Under the pieces are notes generated by a model, which saw nothing but the letters and a program-made list of their open reading frames with translations, was not told where the DNA came from and did not search any database. The position numbers and the translations under genes are program-made. Of a stretch of 64,000 nucleotides of DNA, positions 11,881 through 23,269 are shown in pieces; the first letter of the stretch is position 1; each line of letters opens with the position of its first letter. Origin of the DNA: Capra hircus (Eukaryota; Chordata; Mammalia; Artiodactyla; Bovidae); assembly GCF_001704415.2 (NCBI RefSeq), contig NC_030824.1, forward strand, positions 36,761,022 to 36,825,021, in the 5' to 3' direction.

Positions 11881-12260
11881 GCTTTAATTTATGCCTTTAA
11901 GGGAGGGCTTTTCACTTCCCTAGCCACAGTGATTGGTTCAGGGGATGGACATGTGAGCAAGGATAGTCCAATCAGAGTCTTTCAAGCAGGAGCAAAGGAA
12001 GACCTTTTTCTGTCTAGTTGTGAAGGTATAAGAATGTGTGCCTGGAACCCCATTGGTCATATTCTCTAGTAGTCTGAGAAACTATCATGCAGAAATGATA
12101 GGCCAGGTTAGAAGAACCCAATTGCACTGGAGTCTTTAATTCCTGTTGTTCCTGGGACCAGCTTCCAGGCTTGACCCTCTAGAAGTTTGTTTCAATAAGC
12201 CAATAAATTCCCTAAGCTACTTCATTTGTGGTTCCTTTCTTGCAAGCAAGAATCCTAGTT
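11881..12260 (+). repeat. Ancient interspersed repeat, family not named
   Basis: Recognised by the run GATTGGTTCAGGGGATGGAC, then GTCCAATCAGAGT, and later AATAAGCCAATAAATTCCC. I know this sequence as a widely dispersed ancient mammalian repeat but cannot name the family with confidence. A related copy lies in the opposite orientation at the right end of the window (63365-63800). Confidence 0.6.
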
Positions 12261-12269
12261 AATTCATAT

Positions 12270-12425
12270 TAACTAGTATTAACTGGTAGGCACTTTACAT
12301 TATGTCTTGTATTTATTAATCTGCTTTGTGGATGCCATTATCCCTGTTCTATAGTTGAGGAATTTGGATCTCAAAGAGTAAATATCTTAGCCATGCTCAC
12401 ATGGCTATTAAATGATGATCAGTTT
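12270..12425 (-). mobile_element. MIR SINE, antisense, decayed
   Basis: Shows the antisense MIR sequence: GGCACTTTACATTATGT, then CCATTATCCCTGTTCTATAG, TTGAGGAA and a decayed version of the CACATGGCTATTAAATG segment. The copy is partial and very old. Confidence 0.65.
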
Positions 12426-12434
12426 TAAAAACAT

Positions 12435-12880
12435 TTTTTAATCTTAATGTGTCTTTTTTACTGTGCTACAATAATAACATAAATCTTACCAGTTTAATCA
12501 TTTCAAGCATACAATTCAGTGGTGTTAGATACATTCTCGTTTTTCTGCAATCCTCACTATTATACATTTCCAGAAATTTTTCGTTATTCCAATGGAAACT
12601 TTATACTCTGCTATGAATAAGGATGTACAGTATTCTGTTTGAATCCCTTCCTTTTATTATTTTGGATATATACCCAAAAGTTGAAGAGCTGGATCATATG
12701 GTAATTTTATGTTTAATTTTTTTGGAACCACCATATTTTTTCTATAGTGGCTGTACCATTTTACTTTCCTACCAATAGTACATAAAGGGTCCAATTTCTC
12801 CGTATCCCCACCAACACTTTTAATTTAAAAAATCCGTCTTGATGGATGTGTTCTGGCTTTGATTTGCATTTGAAGCCCCT
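12435..12880 (-). mobile_element. Old LINE-1 3' region, antisense
   Basis: Antisense L1 landmarks appear in order: CATACAATTCAGTGGTGTTA, GGATATATACCCAAAAG, GTGGCTGTACCATTTTAC, CCCACCAACACTTTTAA and TGATTTGCATTTGAAG. Many substitutions show that this is an old mammalian L1 with no coding capacity. Confidence 0.85.
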
Positions 12881-13129
12881 GAGTTTTAAACCAGACACTT
12901 GCAGGTGCCCGCCTTTGCTGCAGGCCCTCCCTCTCTAAACCGTCGTCATCTATTTTGTCTCTTTCAGTTCAGAGCATCACATCCAGTTGACCATTCTCAG
13001 ATTTTGTCATTCCCCTTTAAATATCCTTGGCTAGAAAAGACCAGTGTCTTCCTCATTCTGCCAAAACATGTGTCTACTCTGCTTTAAAATTCTGTTCAAA
13101 AAAAAAAAATCTGTTGGAAATTGATCTTC

Positions 13130-13400
13130 TAGGTCTTTCTTAAAGGAATTTGGCCTAATCTAGTGTATATTATATTCCGCTGTCCCTTACACATTAAGAA
13201 ACAATTACTATTAGGCTAATTTATATATTCTTTGGCATGTTTTCCAAGTGGGTTTATCCCACCCACTTTTAAATTATAAGCTCCTTGAGGAATGAATCTG
13301 GTGTAACTTTCTATGGCAATCCTGTTATACCTACTGGTAAGAGGTCAATGTGCAATGGACAGTTAATAAAAGTTGCTGATTACCACCACCGCTACCAAGT
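13130..13400 (+). mobile_element. L2 LINE 3' end (probable)
   Basis: ATTATAAGCTCCTTGAGGAA followed by a short gap and AATAAAAGTTGCTGATT fits the decayed L2 3' terminus (consensus: AAGCTCCTTGAGGGCAGG then CTCAATAAATRTTTGTTGA). The upstream half is weaker. Non-coding. Confidence 0.55.
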
Positions 13401-15623
13401 ACCATCATCATCACTTATAATTTAAATTATCCTATGGTATTTCTTCTTGAGAGGAAATTTTCATAAATATACCTTCGTGTTAAATTTATTATGATGTCAT
13501 TGCAATATATTTTTGTAACATTTTTCTCATGTTTATGTCGATGTTGAAAAGCAAGTTCTAATTTTCTTATCTACATTTCTGTTTCCTACTTACATGAAAT
13601 TTCCTCTGTAGACCAGTTTTTCAATATTTTCTCTTGGGTGGGATAAAGGTTTAGTTGTCTTAGGAGAAGTAGACAAAATTGAAATGCTCGATTTTGTTTC
13701 TAACACTACTGCTGGAGGAGCTGGCAGACACTTATTCCAAATCCCAATTATTGGACACAGCCACTTTTAAAAGATGTTCACATTTAGAAATATGAATATC
13801 ATCCTGAGGCCCACCCTGAATTGTCTCCGATCAACTGGTCTGTGAGCTATGTTGCACCCCTCCAAAAAAAAAAAGTCTGAAAATGATTTAGGCTTCCTGT
13901 CCTGTGGATTTTGAATTACTGTAATTAGGATCTCATGTTTGCAGCCACACAGCTAGCAGTTGGTCTCTCAGCCCGGGTACTTTCTATTTCAGTTGGTAAT
14001 TACTCAGTGTTTAAAAAAAATCACAGATGAGGGAATTGAGGACATAGTTGACTTGGTACTGACTCTTTTGGGGGGGCAGGGAAAATGGGGTATACTGTTT
14101 GTAATTCTAGCTTTTTTCAGACTGAGGCATCTAGGCTGAATGGAATAGGGCCCTTGACTTTTCTAGCACCCTTTCCAAAAGTGCTTCAATAAAAACAAGG
14201 GAGAGGATTGGGAAAAGGGGAGGTGAGGTGAGTGGTGAAGCAGAAGGAGGATGAGTTTGGTTGTCCTGGGAGAGCAAAGAAAGACATTAGCCAAACGGCA
14301 CCATTAAACAAGGGTTTGATATTCTTTTACAAATGGTGTGTCTCTGGGTGTGCGTTTTAACTTCAGGTTAACTTCAATAATAATTAAACACCAGTTGCTG
14401 GATCACTGACTTAGTAGTTATCAAGAGGGTTTATTTACTGATAGGAGTTGAAAAGCAATGCATTCTCTAGTTAGCTTTGAGGAGAAGTCACCTTCTATTT
14501 GGAAGATTTCTTCCCTCTTTCCTTGCCTTTCTCTCTCTCTCTCTCATTTATCTATGCCTGGGAAAGCCTGGTTTTATATTATTAAAAAGTTAGGATTTCA
14601 CAGACCAGAGTCACTGGCCCCTTTAAAGGGGACTTTCTCTCTTGTCTTGAAGAACAGAACTTAAAGGAGCCAGATGGTTCCCGTCTGCTGCCCTGAGTCA
14701 ATGCACTTCCTCCCACAGACAGGAGCCCTTTTGCCCTCCTTCCTCCCCAGCCTCTTCCCGCTTTCTACCTCCCACCTCTGGGCCTCTCGGTTTTGTCACT
14801 AGAAATAATCTTTTATTGCCCAGTTGTTCGGAAGTGACCTTTTGCCCTTGATTAGATAGCACCAGGCTCTATCACCGGATTGCTTTCGAGTTGGCAGTTG
14901 CTTTTTCTGTGTCGGCTGATCCGGTGTCAGGGAGAACAATGCAAGGCTTTGCAAAATTTTAGTATAGCTCAGGCCTCGGGTGGAATAGGTGGGGGTGGGG
15001 AGATTGGGGGTTATATAAAGTAGCCTGGTAGATCCTAGTTGCAAAACTTGTCTTTTCTTTAGTAAACTGAAAAATAAATGGTATATTTTAAAATCCATTT
15101 GTACATACTTAACTCACTCCTGTTTAATAACCATACATATCAGAGGAATAGATTACCTCAAGATTTCACTGTGCAGTATTTAAGTATATTAATATACTAT
15201 TAAGCTGACTGGAAGGTATAGTCTTACATTAAAATATTAATCAAACATACTATTGAATTTCTCAGAGAGCAATTTTCCAGAAGGTCCCAATTATTCTAAG
15301 TAACAAGTGTAATAAACCATGAAATAGAGAATGTGCTTAATCACTAAAAGCTAACTCATTTTTTATTTTAAAAATTAGGGAAAATGTCCATGACTCAAGT
15401 TGTTTCCTGGATTAAATAAAGGAACTTGTGATGCTTCATCTTTCATAATAGTTCTCCAATTCTTTTGATTTCAAATCCCCAGGAATATCTGCTAGAACTA
15501 ATAGAGTGAGTGAGTTTAAAATTTTTGTTTTAAAACTTTCAATTTCACTCTAGGAGTGAATATTCTGCTGGATAGCTATAGGAAGTTTTGGGGATTCTTT
15601 TTGAAGTTTATTAACATACTCTC
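13401..15623. other. Single-copy DNA; candidate conserved patch at 14860-14990
   Basis: No gene or repeat family is recognised. A CT tract lies at 14528-14545. The 14700-15020 part is richer in G+C and keeps several CpGs (for example around CACCGGATTGCTTTCGAG and TGTCGGCTGATCCGGTG), unusual for aged bovine single-copy DNA. That hints at a conserved or hypomethylated element but proves nothing. Confidence 0.45.
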
Positions 15624-15832
15624 CAAATTCCCTGGTGGCTCAGTGGTAAAGAATCCACTTGCTAATGTAGGAGGTGCAGTTTGATCCCTGGGGTGGGCAG
15701 ATCCTCTAGAGAAGGAAATGGCAACCCACTTCAGTATTCTTTGCCTGGGAAATTCCATGGACAAGGGAGCCTGGTGGGCTATAGTCCATGGGGTTGCAAA
15801 AGAGTCTGACAAGAGTTAGCAACTAAACAACA
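15624..15832 (+). mobile_element. Bov-tA SINE
   Basis: Head TTCCCTGGTGGCTCAGTGG, decayed B-box GTTTGATCCC, and body GCAACCCACTTCAGTATTC through GAGTTAGCAACTAAACAAC. A short AACATAC occurs on both sides (15611-15617 and about 15835-15841), consistent with a target-site duplication. Confidence 0.93.
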
Positions 15833-16741
15833 ACAAACATACAATATCTGAAAATTTGAAGTTTCCTAGACCTAAACATGAAGAGGGTAAATGCCTTCTC
15901 TCCTCACTCCTACCCTTCCTACAACCCATGCAACCCTAAATTTTTATAGTAGGTGATTCTTAATGCTAATGGCATACTGTTCTTAACTCTTGGCCTTCCA
16001 GTTTTGGTGGCTTAAGATGAACACAACCTCTCTGCTTTACTTCAGGTGGTCTGGTCTATTGCTTGTTTCAGAGATTTATAGTGGTAGGCAATGACACCTG
16101 AGAAGTTATTGCAGCTGTTTTCCAGTGTCAATGGAGGGATGATCTTTCTATTCAGTGTGGAAATACGTATATCAGCCTTTACCACAAAGGAAGTAAAAGA
16201 TGTAAAGTGCAGAGTGAGTAAGTATTACCAGTTCTATTTTATAGATGAAGCAGCAGGAACTCTCAGTCATGCAAATATTCTGGAAGCACCCAGACCAACT
16301 CTAGGGTTCCTAATTGCTTTGTTTCCATGCTGTAAGAATGGTCCTTTTCATAAATACTGTGTGTGTGGATGTCAAAAGGAAGAACAATTAGTGTGTTCTA
16401 CCTTTTCCATTTTTTGGTATTTGTGTTTTACTGACTAATTATCTTTCAAAAAAATCAAGATGAAACATGCAAAATTTACTGATCAGTAATTTTGAGAATG
16501 TGTTGATACATACGTATATGTACCTATGTGTGTATACATGTGTGTGTATCTCCATGTTTTTAAAAGCAATGGATATTGTTGAACAATTTTATTAGTAGAC
16601 AGGATAAACAGTTGGCCAGATAACTTGCCACTTGGTGAGTTTCCCAGGTTTAGCCTAGGAAATGAGTAGAGAATGACCAAGGAAAGAAGGATATTGAGTC
16701 ACTATTGAGGAAACTGAAAATCAGCCATTCTTTTGGCTTCA
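15833..16741. other. Single-copy DNA with possible decayed MIR
   Basis: A 115-codon frame at 16091-16438 (+) has no recognisable homology and overlaps a possible antisense MIR (about 16220-16310: TATTTTATAGATGAAGCAGC followed by AGGAACTCTCAG). I treat the frame as chance. A purine/pyrimidine alternating tract rich in GTATAT/GTGTGT lies at 16505-16550. Confidence 0.5.
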
Positions 16742-17621
16742 ATTTTCTTTTATTTATTTATTTATTTATTTTACTTTACAATACTGTATTGGTTTTGCCA
16801 TACATTGACATGAGTCCACCATGAGTGTACATGAGTTCCCAACCCTGAACCCCATTCCCACCTCCCTCCCCATATCATCTCTCTGGGTCATCCCAGTGCA
16901 CTGGCCCCCAGCATCCTGTATCCTGTATCGAACCTAGACTGGCGATTCATTTCTTACATGATAGTATACATGTTTCAATGCCATTCTCCCAAATCATCCC
17001 ACCCTCTCCCTCTCCCTCTCCCTCTCCCACAGAATCCAAAAGTCTGTTCTATACATCTGTGTCTCTTTTGCTGTCTCGCATACAGGGTTATCATTACCAT
17101 CTCTCTAAATTCCATATATATGTGTTAGTGTACTGTAGTGGTGTTTTTCTTTCTGGCTGTATAACATATATTTTCTTTCATTCTATATAATCGGCTCCAG
17201 TTTCATCCACCTCATTAGAACGAATTCAAATGTATTCTTTTTAATGGCTGAGTAATACTCCATTGTGTATATGTACCACAGCTTTCTTATCCATTCGTCT
17301 GCTGATGGACATCTAGGTTGCTTCCATGTCCTGGCTATTATAAACAGTGCTGCGATGAACATTGGGGTACACGTGTCTCTTTCAATTCTGGTTTCCTCTG
17401 TGTGTATGCCCAGCAGTGGGATTGCTGGGTCATAAGGCAGTTCAATTTCCAGTTTTTTAAGGCATCGCCACACTGTTCTCCATAGTGGCTGTACTAGTTT
17501 GCATTCCCACCAACAGTGTAAGAGGGTTCCCTTTTCTCCACACCCTCTCCAGCATTTATTGCTTGTAGACTTTTGGATCGCAGCCATTCTGACTGGTGTG
17601 AAATGGTATCTCATTGTGGTT
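16742..17621 (-). mobile_element. LINE-1 (bovine type), 5'-truncated, ~880 bp
   Basis: The left edge is a TTTA-rich reversed poly-A tail (16748-16772), followed by the bovine L1 3' UTR (including CACCTCCCTCCCC and a CTCCCT repeat at 17002-17028) and then, from about 17183, the C-terminal part of ORF2. It stops after the antisense of TCTCATTGTGGTT near 17621. Target-site duplication is unclear by eye. Confidence 0.95.
17183..17620 (-). pseudogene. L1 ORF2 C-terminal fragment
   Basis: An uninterrupted frame of 143 codons from the first Met (17614) covers the C-terminus of L1 ORF2p. It contains CWRGCGEKGTLLHCWWEC, an exact CX3CX7HX4C cysteine motif, then PYDPAIPLLGI and the conserved YYSAIKKN. 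The full protein would be about 1,270 residues. The endonuclease and reverse transcriptase are missing because the insert is 5'-truncated, so this has no enzymatic function. The intact frame indicates a fairly young insertion. Confidence 0.95.
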
Positions 17622-18615
17622 AATTTCTATTGGCAGGGCAGACCTTTAAATATCCTAGAGGGGTGATGGTAAGCCTGAGTGGCAACATTTGAGCTTTTAA
17701 AAAAGGATAGTGGATGGTTCTCAGTTCGTTTTCCATTTTTACTTTCATTCCAAAGAAGGGCGTCCTTGGCTCCATACTGTTCTGAGAATTGGTCAGACTG
17801 CATGAATGACCAGGGAGAATATTGAAAGATTCCTTTAAGGCCTTTGGGTGGGTAGCAAGGGAAATGCTGTTTATTGTGATTTACAGACAACAGCATCATT
17901 GTACTATTTATCTTCCCTTATTTTCTTTAAAACCCTCCTGTTTGAATTAAGGCTACTTCTCTTTTTCTTTATTTAATGAAGATGTTATAGAAACTAATAG
18001 TTTCGTAAATAGAATAGTAAATTCTTCATGAGAGGACTTTAGTTTATTTTAAAATGTGAAAAAGAGTAGCGACAACTAGAATTTATCAGACCAAGATTTT
18101 TCTGATTATCTTTTAAAAGACTAAAAATGTTCCCCTAACTTATACTATTGTTAAAACTGAGTGAGATATATATAATAGTCCTGACTACCCCCATCGTAGC
18201 AACAAAGAGGAAAAAACAAACACACAAACAAAAGAACTATATGTAATCATAGTGTTCTACAAATATTTATTATTTAAATATTAGTACAGTGATGCTATAA
18301 AAAATTTAAATATATGTTAAAGCTGTAAACTATATTATCTTGGGGCCATGCGCAGAAAGCAAACTTTCTGCATACTTAACATAGCAACGTCTGCTTTTGA
18401 CTTTTATAGGAAATGGCATATAAAGATCAAGATAAAAGTATATTTTCATTGAGAAAAGTAACATACTAGCAAATTATTGATGAAGTTAACCTTAAGGAGG
18501 GTGTAGAGGCTTGGTAATAAAGGCCACAGAGCAGATGTACTGATTATTATGTATATAATCACAAAAGTCATTAGAGTAAGCCATAGTGTTTTTTGTTGTT
18601 TGTTGTTTATTGAGT
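17622..18615. other. Single-copy AT-rich DNA
   Basis: No gene or repeat family is recognised. The 90-codon antisense frame at 17627-17899 has no recognisable homology. Confidence 0.6.
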
Positions 18616-19602
18616 GCTGCCTTCTGAGAAATCTGTATATAGATCAAGAAGCAACAGTTAGAACAGGACATGGAACAACAGACTGTTTCCAAACTGGGAA
18701 AGGAGTACATCAAGACTGTATATTGTCACCCTGCTTATTTAACTTATATACAGAGTATATCATGTGAAATGCCAGGCTGGATGAAACACAGGATGGAATC
18801 AAGATTGCCGGGAGAAATATCAATAACCTCAGATATACAGATGATACCACCGTTATGGCAGAAAATGAAGAGCAACTAAAGAGCCTCTTGATGAAAGTGA
18901 GAGGACAGTGAAAAAGCTGGCTTAAAACTCAACATTCAAATAACTAAGATTACGGCATCCATTCCCATCACTTCATGGCAAATAGATGGGGAAACAATGA
19001 AAATAGTGATAGACTTTATTTTGTTGGGCTCCAAAATCACTGTAGATGGTGACTACAGCCATGAAATAGAGATGCTTGCTCCTTGGAAGAAAAGTTATGA
19101 CAAACCTAGACAACATATTAAAATGCAGAGACATTACTTTACTGACAAAGGTCTGGCTAGTCAAAGCTATGGTTTTTCCAGTAGTCATGTATGGATGTGA
19201 GAGTTGGACCATAAAGAAAGCTGAGTGCTGAATAATTGATGCTTTTGAACTGTGGTGTTGGAGAAGACTCTTGAGAGTCCCTTGGAATGCAGGGAGATCC
19301 AACCAGCTAATCCTAAGGGAAATCAGTTCTGAATATGCATTGGAAGGATTGATGCTGAAGCTGAAGCTCCAATATTTTGGGCTCTCATGTGAAGAACTGA
19401 TTCATTGGAAAAAAACCAAAGACTGAAGGCAGGAGGAGATGGGGACGACAGGATGAGATGGTTGGATAGCATCACTGACTCAATGGATATGAGTTTGAGC
19501 AAGCTCTGGGAGTTGATGATGGAGAGGGAAGCCTGGCGTGCTACAGTCCATGGGGTCACAAAGAGTCAGACACAACTGAGCAACTGAACTGAACTGAACT
19601 GA
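18616..19602 (+). pseudogene. BovB LINE, 5'-truncated, decayed RT frame
   Basis: Begins inside RT (FLRNLYIDQEATVRTGHGTT-like), includes GKGVHQDCILSPCLF (motif B) and a YTDD-like decayed catalytic box (AGATATACAGATGATACC at 18829), then the 3' ORF portion (18997-19200) and the terminal CTGAACTGAACTGAA ending at 19602. The YADD alanine codon has become threonine, and frameshifts break the ORF. Inactive. Confidence 0.92.
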
Positions 19603-19744
19603 AGGCCAGCAGATGTAGACGCTGAATAAGTTAGAACTACGATATTAAAAGAATTAGTCATTTTGCTAAGTCAGGCTATCCATCATCTTGATTGGTCTAA
19701 ATTAGTGAGGTTTAATTTTTGCCGCACATTGTATTCCTCTGGTA

Positions 19745-20021
19745 GCTGCTGCTGCTGCTGCTGCGTTGCTTCAGTCGTGTCCGACTCTGTGCAGCCCCAT
19801 AGACGGCAGTCCACCAGGCTCCCCCTTCCCTGGGATTCTCCAGGCAAGAATACTGGAGTGGGTTGCCATTTCCTTCTCCAATGCATGAAAGTGAAAAGTG
19901 AAAATGAAGTCGCTCAGTCATGTCTGACTCTTAGCAACCCCATGGACTGCAGCCTACCAGGCTTCTCTGTCCATGGGATTTTCCAGGCAAGAGTACTGGA
20001 GTGGGGTGCCATTGCCTTCTC
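19745..20021 (-). mobile_element. BovA2 SINE, full-length dimer
   Basis: Starts on the plus strand with (CTG)n (reversed CAG tail) and contains two related monomers, each with TCCGACTCT or a variant and CCAGGCAAGA.TACTGGAGTG, joined by GAAAGTGAAAAGTGAAAATG. BovA2 lacks the tRNA head of Bov-tA. It is thought to depend on BovB for mobilisation. Confidence 0.93.
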
Positions 20022-20125
20022 TGCTGAGTTATGCCTTAATAATAACTTAGGTGTTTAAGAAGTTAAACATTGGCGATGCTAGGTAGCTAGATTTACATAG
20101 TTATAGGGAGAATGGAGTTTTCTTT

Positions 20126-20320
20126 CTTTTTTAAAAAATATATTGAGGTATAGTTGATTTGCAATGTTGTGTTAAATTCTGTTATACAACAAAGTGATTA
20201 AGCTACACATATATATGCATTCTTTTTCATATTCTTTTGCATTATGGTTTATCACAGGATATTGAATATAGTTTCCTGTGCTATTACAGTAGGACCTTGT
20301 TGTTTATCTCATTTTTGTTT
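20126..20320 (-). mobile_element. LINE-1 3' UTR fragment, antisense
   Basis: ATATTGAGGTATAGTTGATT, then CTGTTATACAACAAAGTGAT and GAATATAGTTTCCTGTGC match the artiodactyl L1 3' UTR read antisense. Non-coding, moderately decayed. Confidence 0.85.
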
Positions 20321-23029
20321 TGGTCTGATATTCAGAAGTGGAAAATTTGGAGACCTTAAATTTGATTTTCAATTTCATGGATTTTGAAAAACTACTTATT
20401 GATCATGCACTGCAGAGCAGGTAGCACAGCAGACAGTGATGAGGAAACAATATTCCTTCCCTCGGATTTTAGTAGTCTCAAATGGAGAAAAGGCTCTCTG
20501 GATCCATGAACTTTAATATTGGGGAAAGGAAATGATAGTCATTATTATTGATTTGAGTGAACAAAGAATAATTTTAAAGGACTAAAAATCCTCATGAATG
20601 AATCTAAACTCTAAAATATGTCACATTAATTGTTAAAAATGTCAGAGAAGTAACACTGATCTCTAAGAAAATATTTCAATTTTATTTGTTGGTGTTTTTT
20701 CCTGATTATTTTACATTAAAATGATTTTTCTAAAGAAGAAGGAATATCCCCAAGTTTATCATTTAAAACTAATTTAATCTACAACTTAAAACTAATTTAA
20801 TCTATAATATGTATAGATAGGCAGAAAAATTCAGATGGAAGTAATTGCAGAAATAACATTTGTATCATGACAATTTCTACTGTACTTTTACCTTGTAAAT
20901 TTAACTTTCATTGTGTTTTTGAATCTTTAAGCTAGGTAATTCTAAGTGAAACTTTTGAAGGTCTATAAAAGAAAGCAATTATAAATCTTTTCACAGCTTA
21001 AGTTTCTAACATCCTGGTATACTTGAATCCATTCAATCAGTCAAGAGCAAAATAAAACCATTCAGAATGGAATAAAACATGTATGATAAAATGGTAACTT
21101 CCTAAATTGAAAGAGCTGTGCAACATCAGATGGTAGGTGATATCCACTATTCACTATCTGATACAGGAACCCACACATGTGCCATGCTGGGCAAGCTGCC
21201 AACACTACAGTCATCACTGGGAGTGAGAGAAGGGCAAGATGAAAAGATTTACTTGTAGTGTTGCTCATCATTAGTAATTTGTATATCCGACAAGCAGACA
21301 TAAATAAAAGCAACTCTGTCATTGGCACTTTTGCCCTCCTCCATTCTCTCTGATCCCTTTAACCTCAAAGGTGCGCTGGTCTGTTAAAGCTGGTATTTCA
21401 GTCTTTGTAGGCATTTTCAGATGCTTGATTTAAGCACACACACCCTTGAGCCCTTCCACTCCTCCAGACCAGTTTGTTTTAGTTTTGGCTAAAACAAACG
21501 AAAACCTCCTTCCAGCCTCTATCGCATTCTTTGGTTGACTCTACCTGAAATGTGTCAGGTACTTCATGCATGATAGAGTGTTTTGCAGTCACAAGGTGGG
21601 TGGAGTGGGGAAGCCCACAGCGAAAAGACCAGGTCAACGGAGAGCGGCAAATGTCGCCCTCCTAGAGGTGAGCAGAAAAGGGGAATATTTTATGAATGGG
21701 ATCAGAGATAAGACCCAGAGAAAGGAAAATGGCCTTGTTACACTGTAAGAATGAAGAAATTGTGGTGACTTTAGGCAGAGGTGCAGGATGACTTAAAAAA
21801 AGAAAAAGACATCTGAATGAAGATGAAAGAAAAAACTGACTTAGTGAAGAAGAGAGGGGAAAAGTTAAATGAACACAGGCTGAAGGAGGTATGCTTCGCC
21901 ACAGCCCTGAGGAGGAGGGAGGAGCTAATGAGCCATTCATTGTCACATGTACAATGCTGAGTGCCTCACCAGGGCACCGTTGTTACTCACAAAAGAGAAA
22001 TTATGGTACATCTTTCAGGCTCGAAGTTCCCGCTGGAGCCCACGCTCTGTGCCAGGCTTCCTTGTGAGAGGCGGTCGGCAAACCTATTTAGAATCTTTTT
22101 TTTTTTTTTTTTTTGACTGTGAGAAATTGGCCCCATGAGACAAGGAATTCCTGCTTCTCCTAGGCACCCTGGAGATTTACAAGGAAGTGTTATATGGTGG
22201 TGCAGCACCCTTGTGTTTCTGTTTCCAGTCATGCTTTCTGACACAAAACGTAATGGGGACACTTATGAGTCTGTGGAAAATCTACATTCCTAGGAGGACC
22301 TCTAATAGGGTTAAGTCAATCTGATTCCAATGAAAGAAGATTCAGGAGCTCAGTTTTCTTCCTCAGCAAATAATACAACCATTCTGAGAAGTTATCTATG
22401 CTTACACATCTTCCTTTTTAACTTCAAGAAACTCAAAACTCCTTTTCAGAACACCATAGCCCATCATTTGAAACCACTGTATCTCTATAATACACAAGAG
22501 TTGCAGATGTAAGTAATAAGGACAGGAAGTATGGGCTTAGACACAGACAGATAGAGGCTAAAGGCCAGCCTCTAGCACTTGTAGGAGACAAAATCTATTT
22601 CCAATGCCACCCTTAGACCTGGGCGCACCAGCCTGACTTATGACATACTGTTTCCCCCACTTTAAAAGATCGTGCTCTGTGCTTTGTCTGACCTCATCTT
22701 TCCATGTAGGTGGGAGTCTGTGTCTGAGGGGCCACGGCCACTCTCTCCCCCAGTGCCTGTGGCTCTCCTTATTCTGGGTACCCTGGACTCAAATAGCAGA
22801 GCCCGCCTTCAGGCAAGAACAGGACTCTTTCTCAGGTCTGTCTTCAGAGGGTAGACAATGGTGCCCTAATGCTGCCGTCAAGGGAGGGGTTAGAAGAGAG
22901 CTCAGGCAGTTGGAACTGGGATGGAGGGAGGGTGCACACGCGTGAGATGCCCATGGTGTGGGACAGAGCTAGCTGTGGGAAAGACTCCTCCATTTGTACT
23001 CTGGACCAGCAGATGTTAGAAGTGGGCTT
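20321..23029. other. Single-copy DNA, few repeats
   Basis: 2.7 kb with no gene recognised. A possible antisense L2 end lies at about 20395-20500 (TTATTGATCATGCACTGCAG then CAGACAGTGATGAGG). A 23-bp tandem duplication is at 20763-20808, and a T18-20 tract at about 22096-22114. The part 22620-22960 is richer in G+C and has overlapping ~100-codon frames with no recognisable homology. Confidence 0.5.
20763..20808. repeat. Tandem duplication, 2 x 23 bp
   Basis: TTAAAACTAATTTAATCTAC followed by AAC (20763-20785) is repeated at 20786-20808 with changes only near its end. A simple local slippage duplication in AT-rich DNA. Confidence 0.9.
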
Positions 23030-23135
23030 GTCCATCTAATGAAGTTACTGTGATGTTTAAATGAACTAACATATGTAAAGTGCTCAGCGTAAGGACTAGT
23101 ACACTGTGGATGTTCAGTAGGTTTTTGTTCTAGGA
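23030..23135 (+). mobile_element. MIR SINE fragment
   Basis: Plus-strand sequence GTGATGTTTAAATGAACTAA, then CATATGTAAAGTGCTCAGCG, matches the 3' part of MIR (consensus GAGGATTAAATGAG and TGTAAAGCGCTTAG), and the following segment matches the terminal CAGTAGGTTTTTG-like part. Confidence 0.7.
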
Positions 23136-23269
23136 TGGTTTCTGTCCTAAATGAAACCTGACTTAGCCTCTTCTAAATTCCCATGAAAAACATGTATTCA
23201 GAGGCTCAGAATAAAATGAAACCTCTGTAGCAACACTGAAAGAAAAGACTTGTAGTCATCTTATTGTTC

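Noticed and set aside
16091..16438. 115-codon frame as a gene
   Set aside because: No recognisable homology, and it overlaps a possible decayed MIR.
17183..17614. 143-codon antisense frame as a host gene
   Set aside because: It is the C-terminus of L1 ORF2, with the CX3CX7HX4C motif, followed by the L1 3' UTR and poly-A.
22096..22114. Poly-T tract as a retroelement tail or pol III terminator
   Set aside because: No adjoining SINE or LINE 3' end and no RNA gene could be identified.
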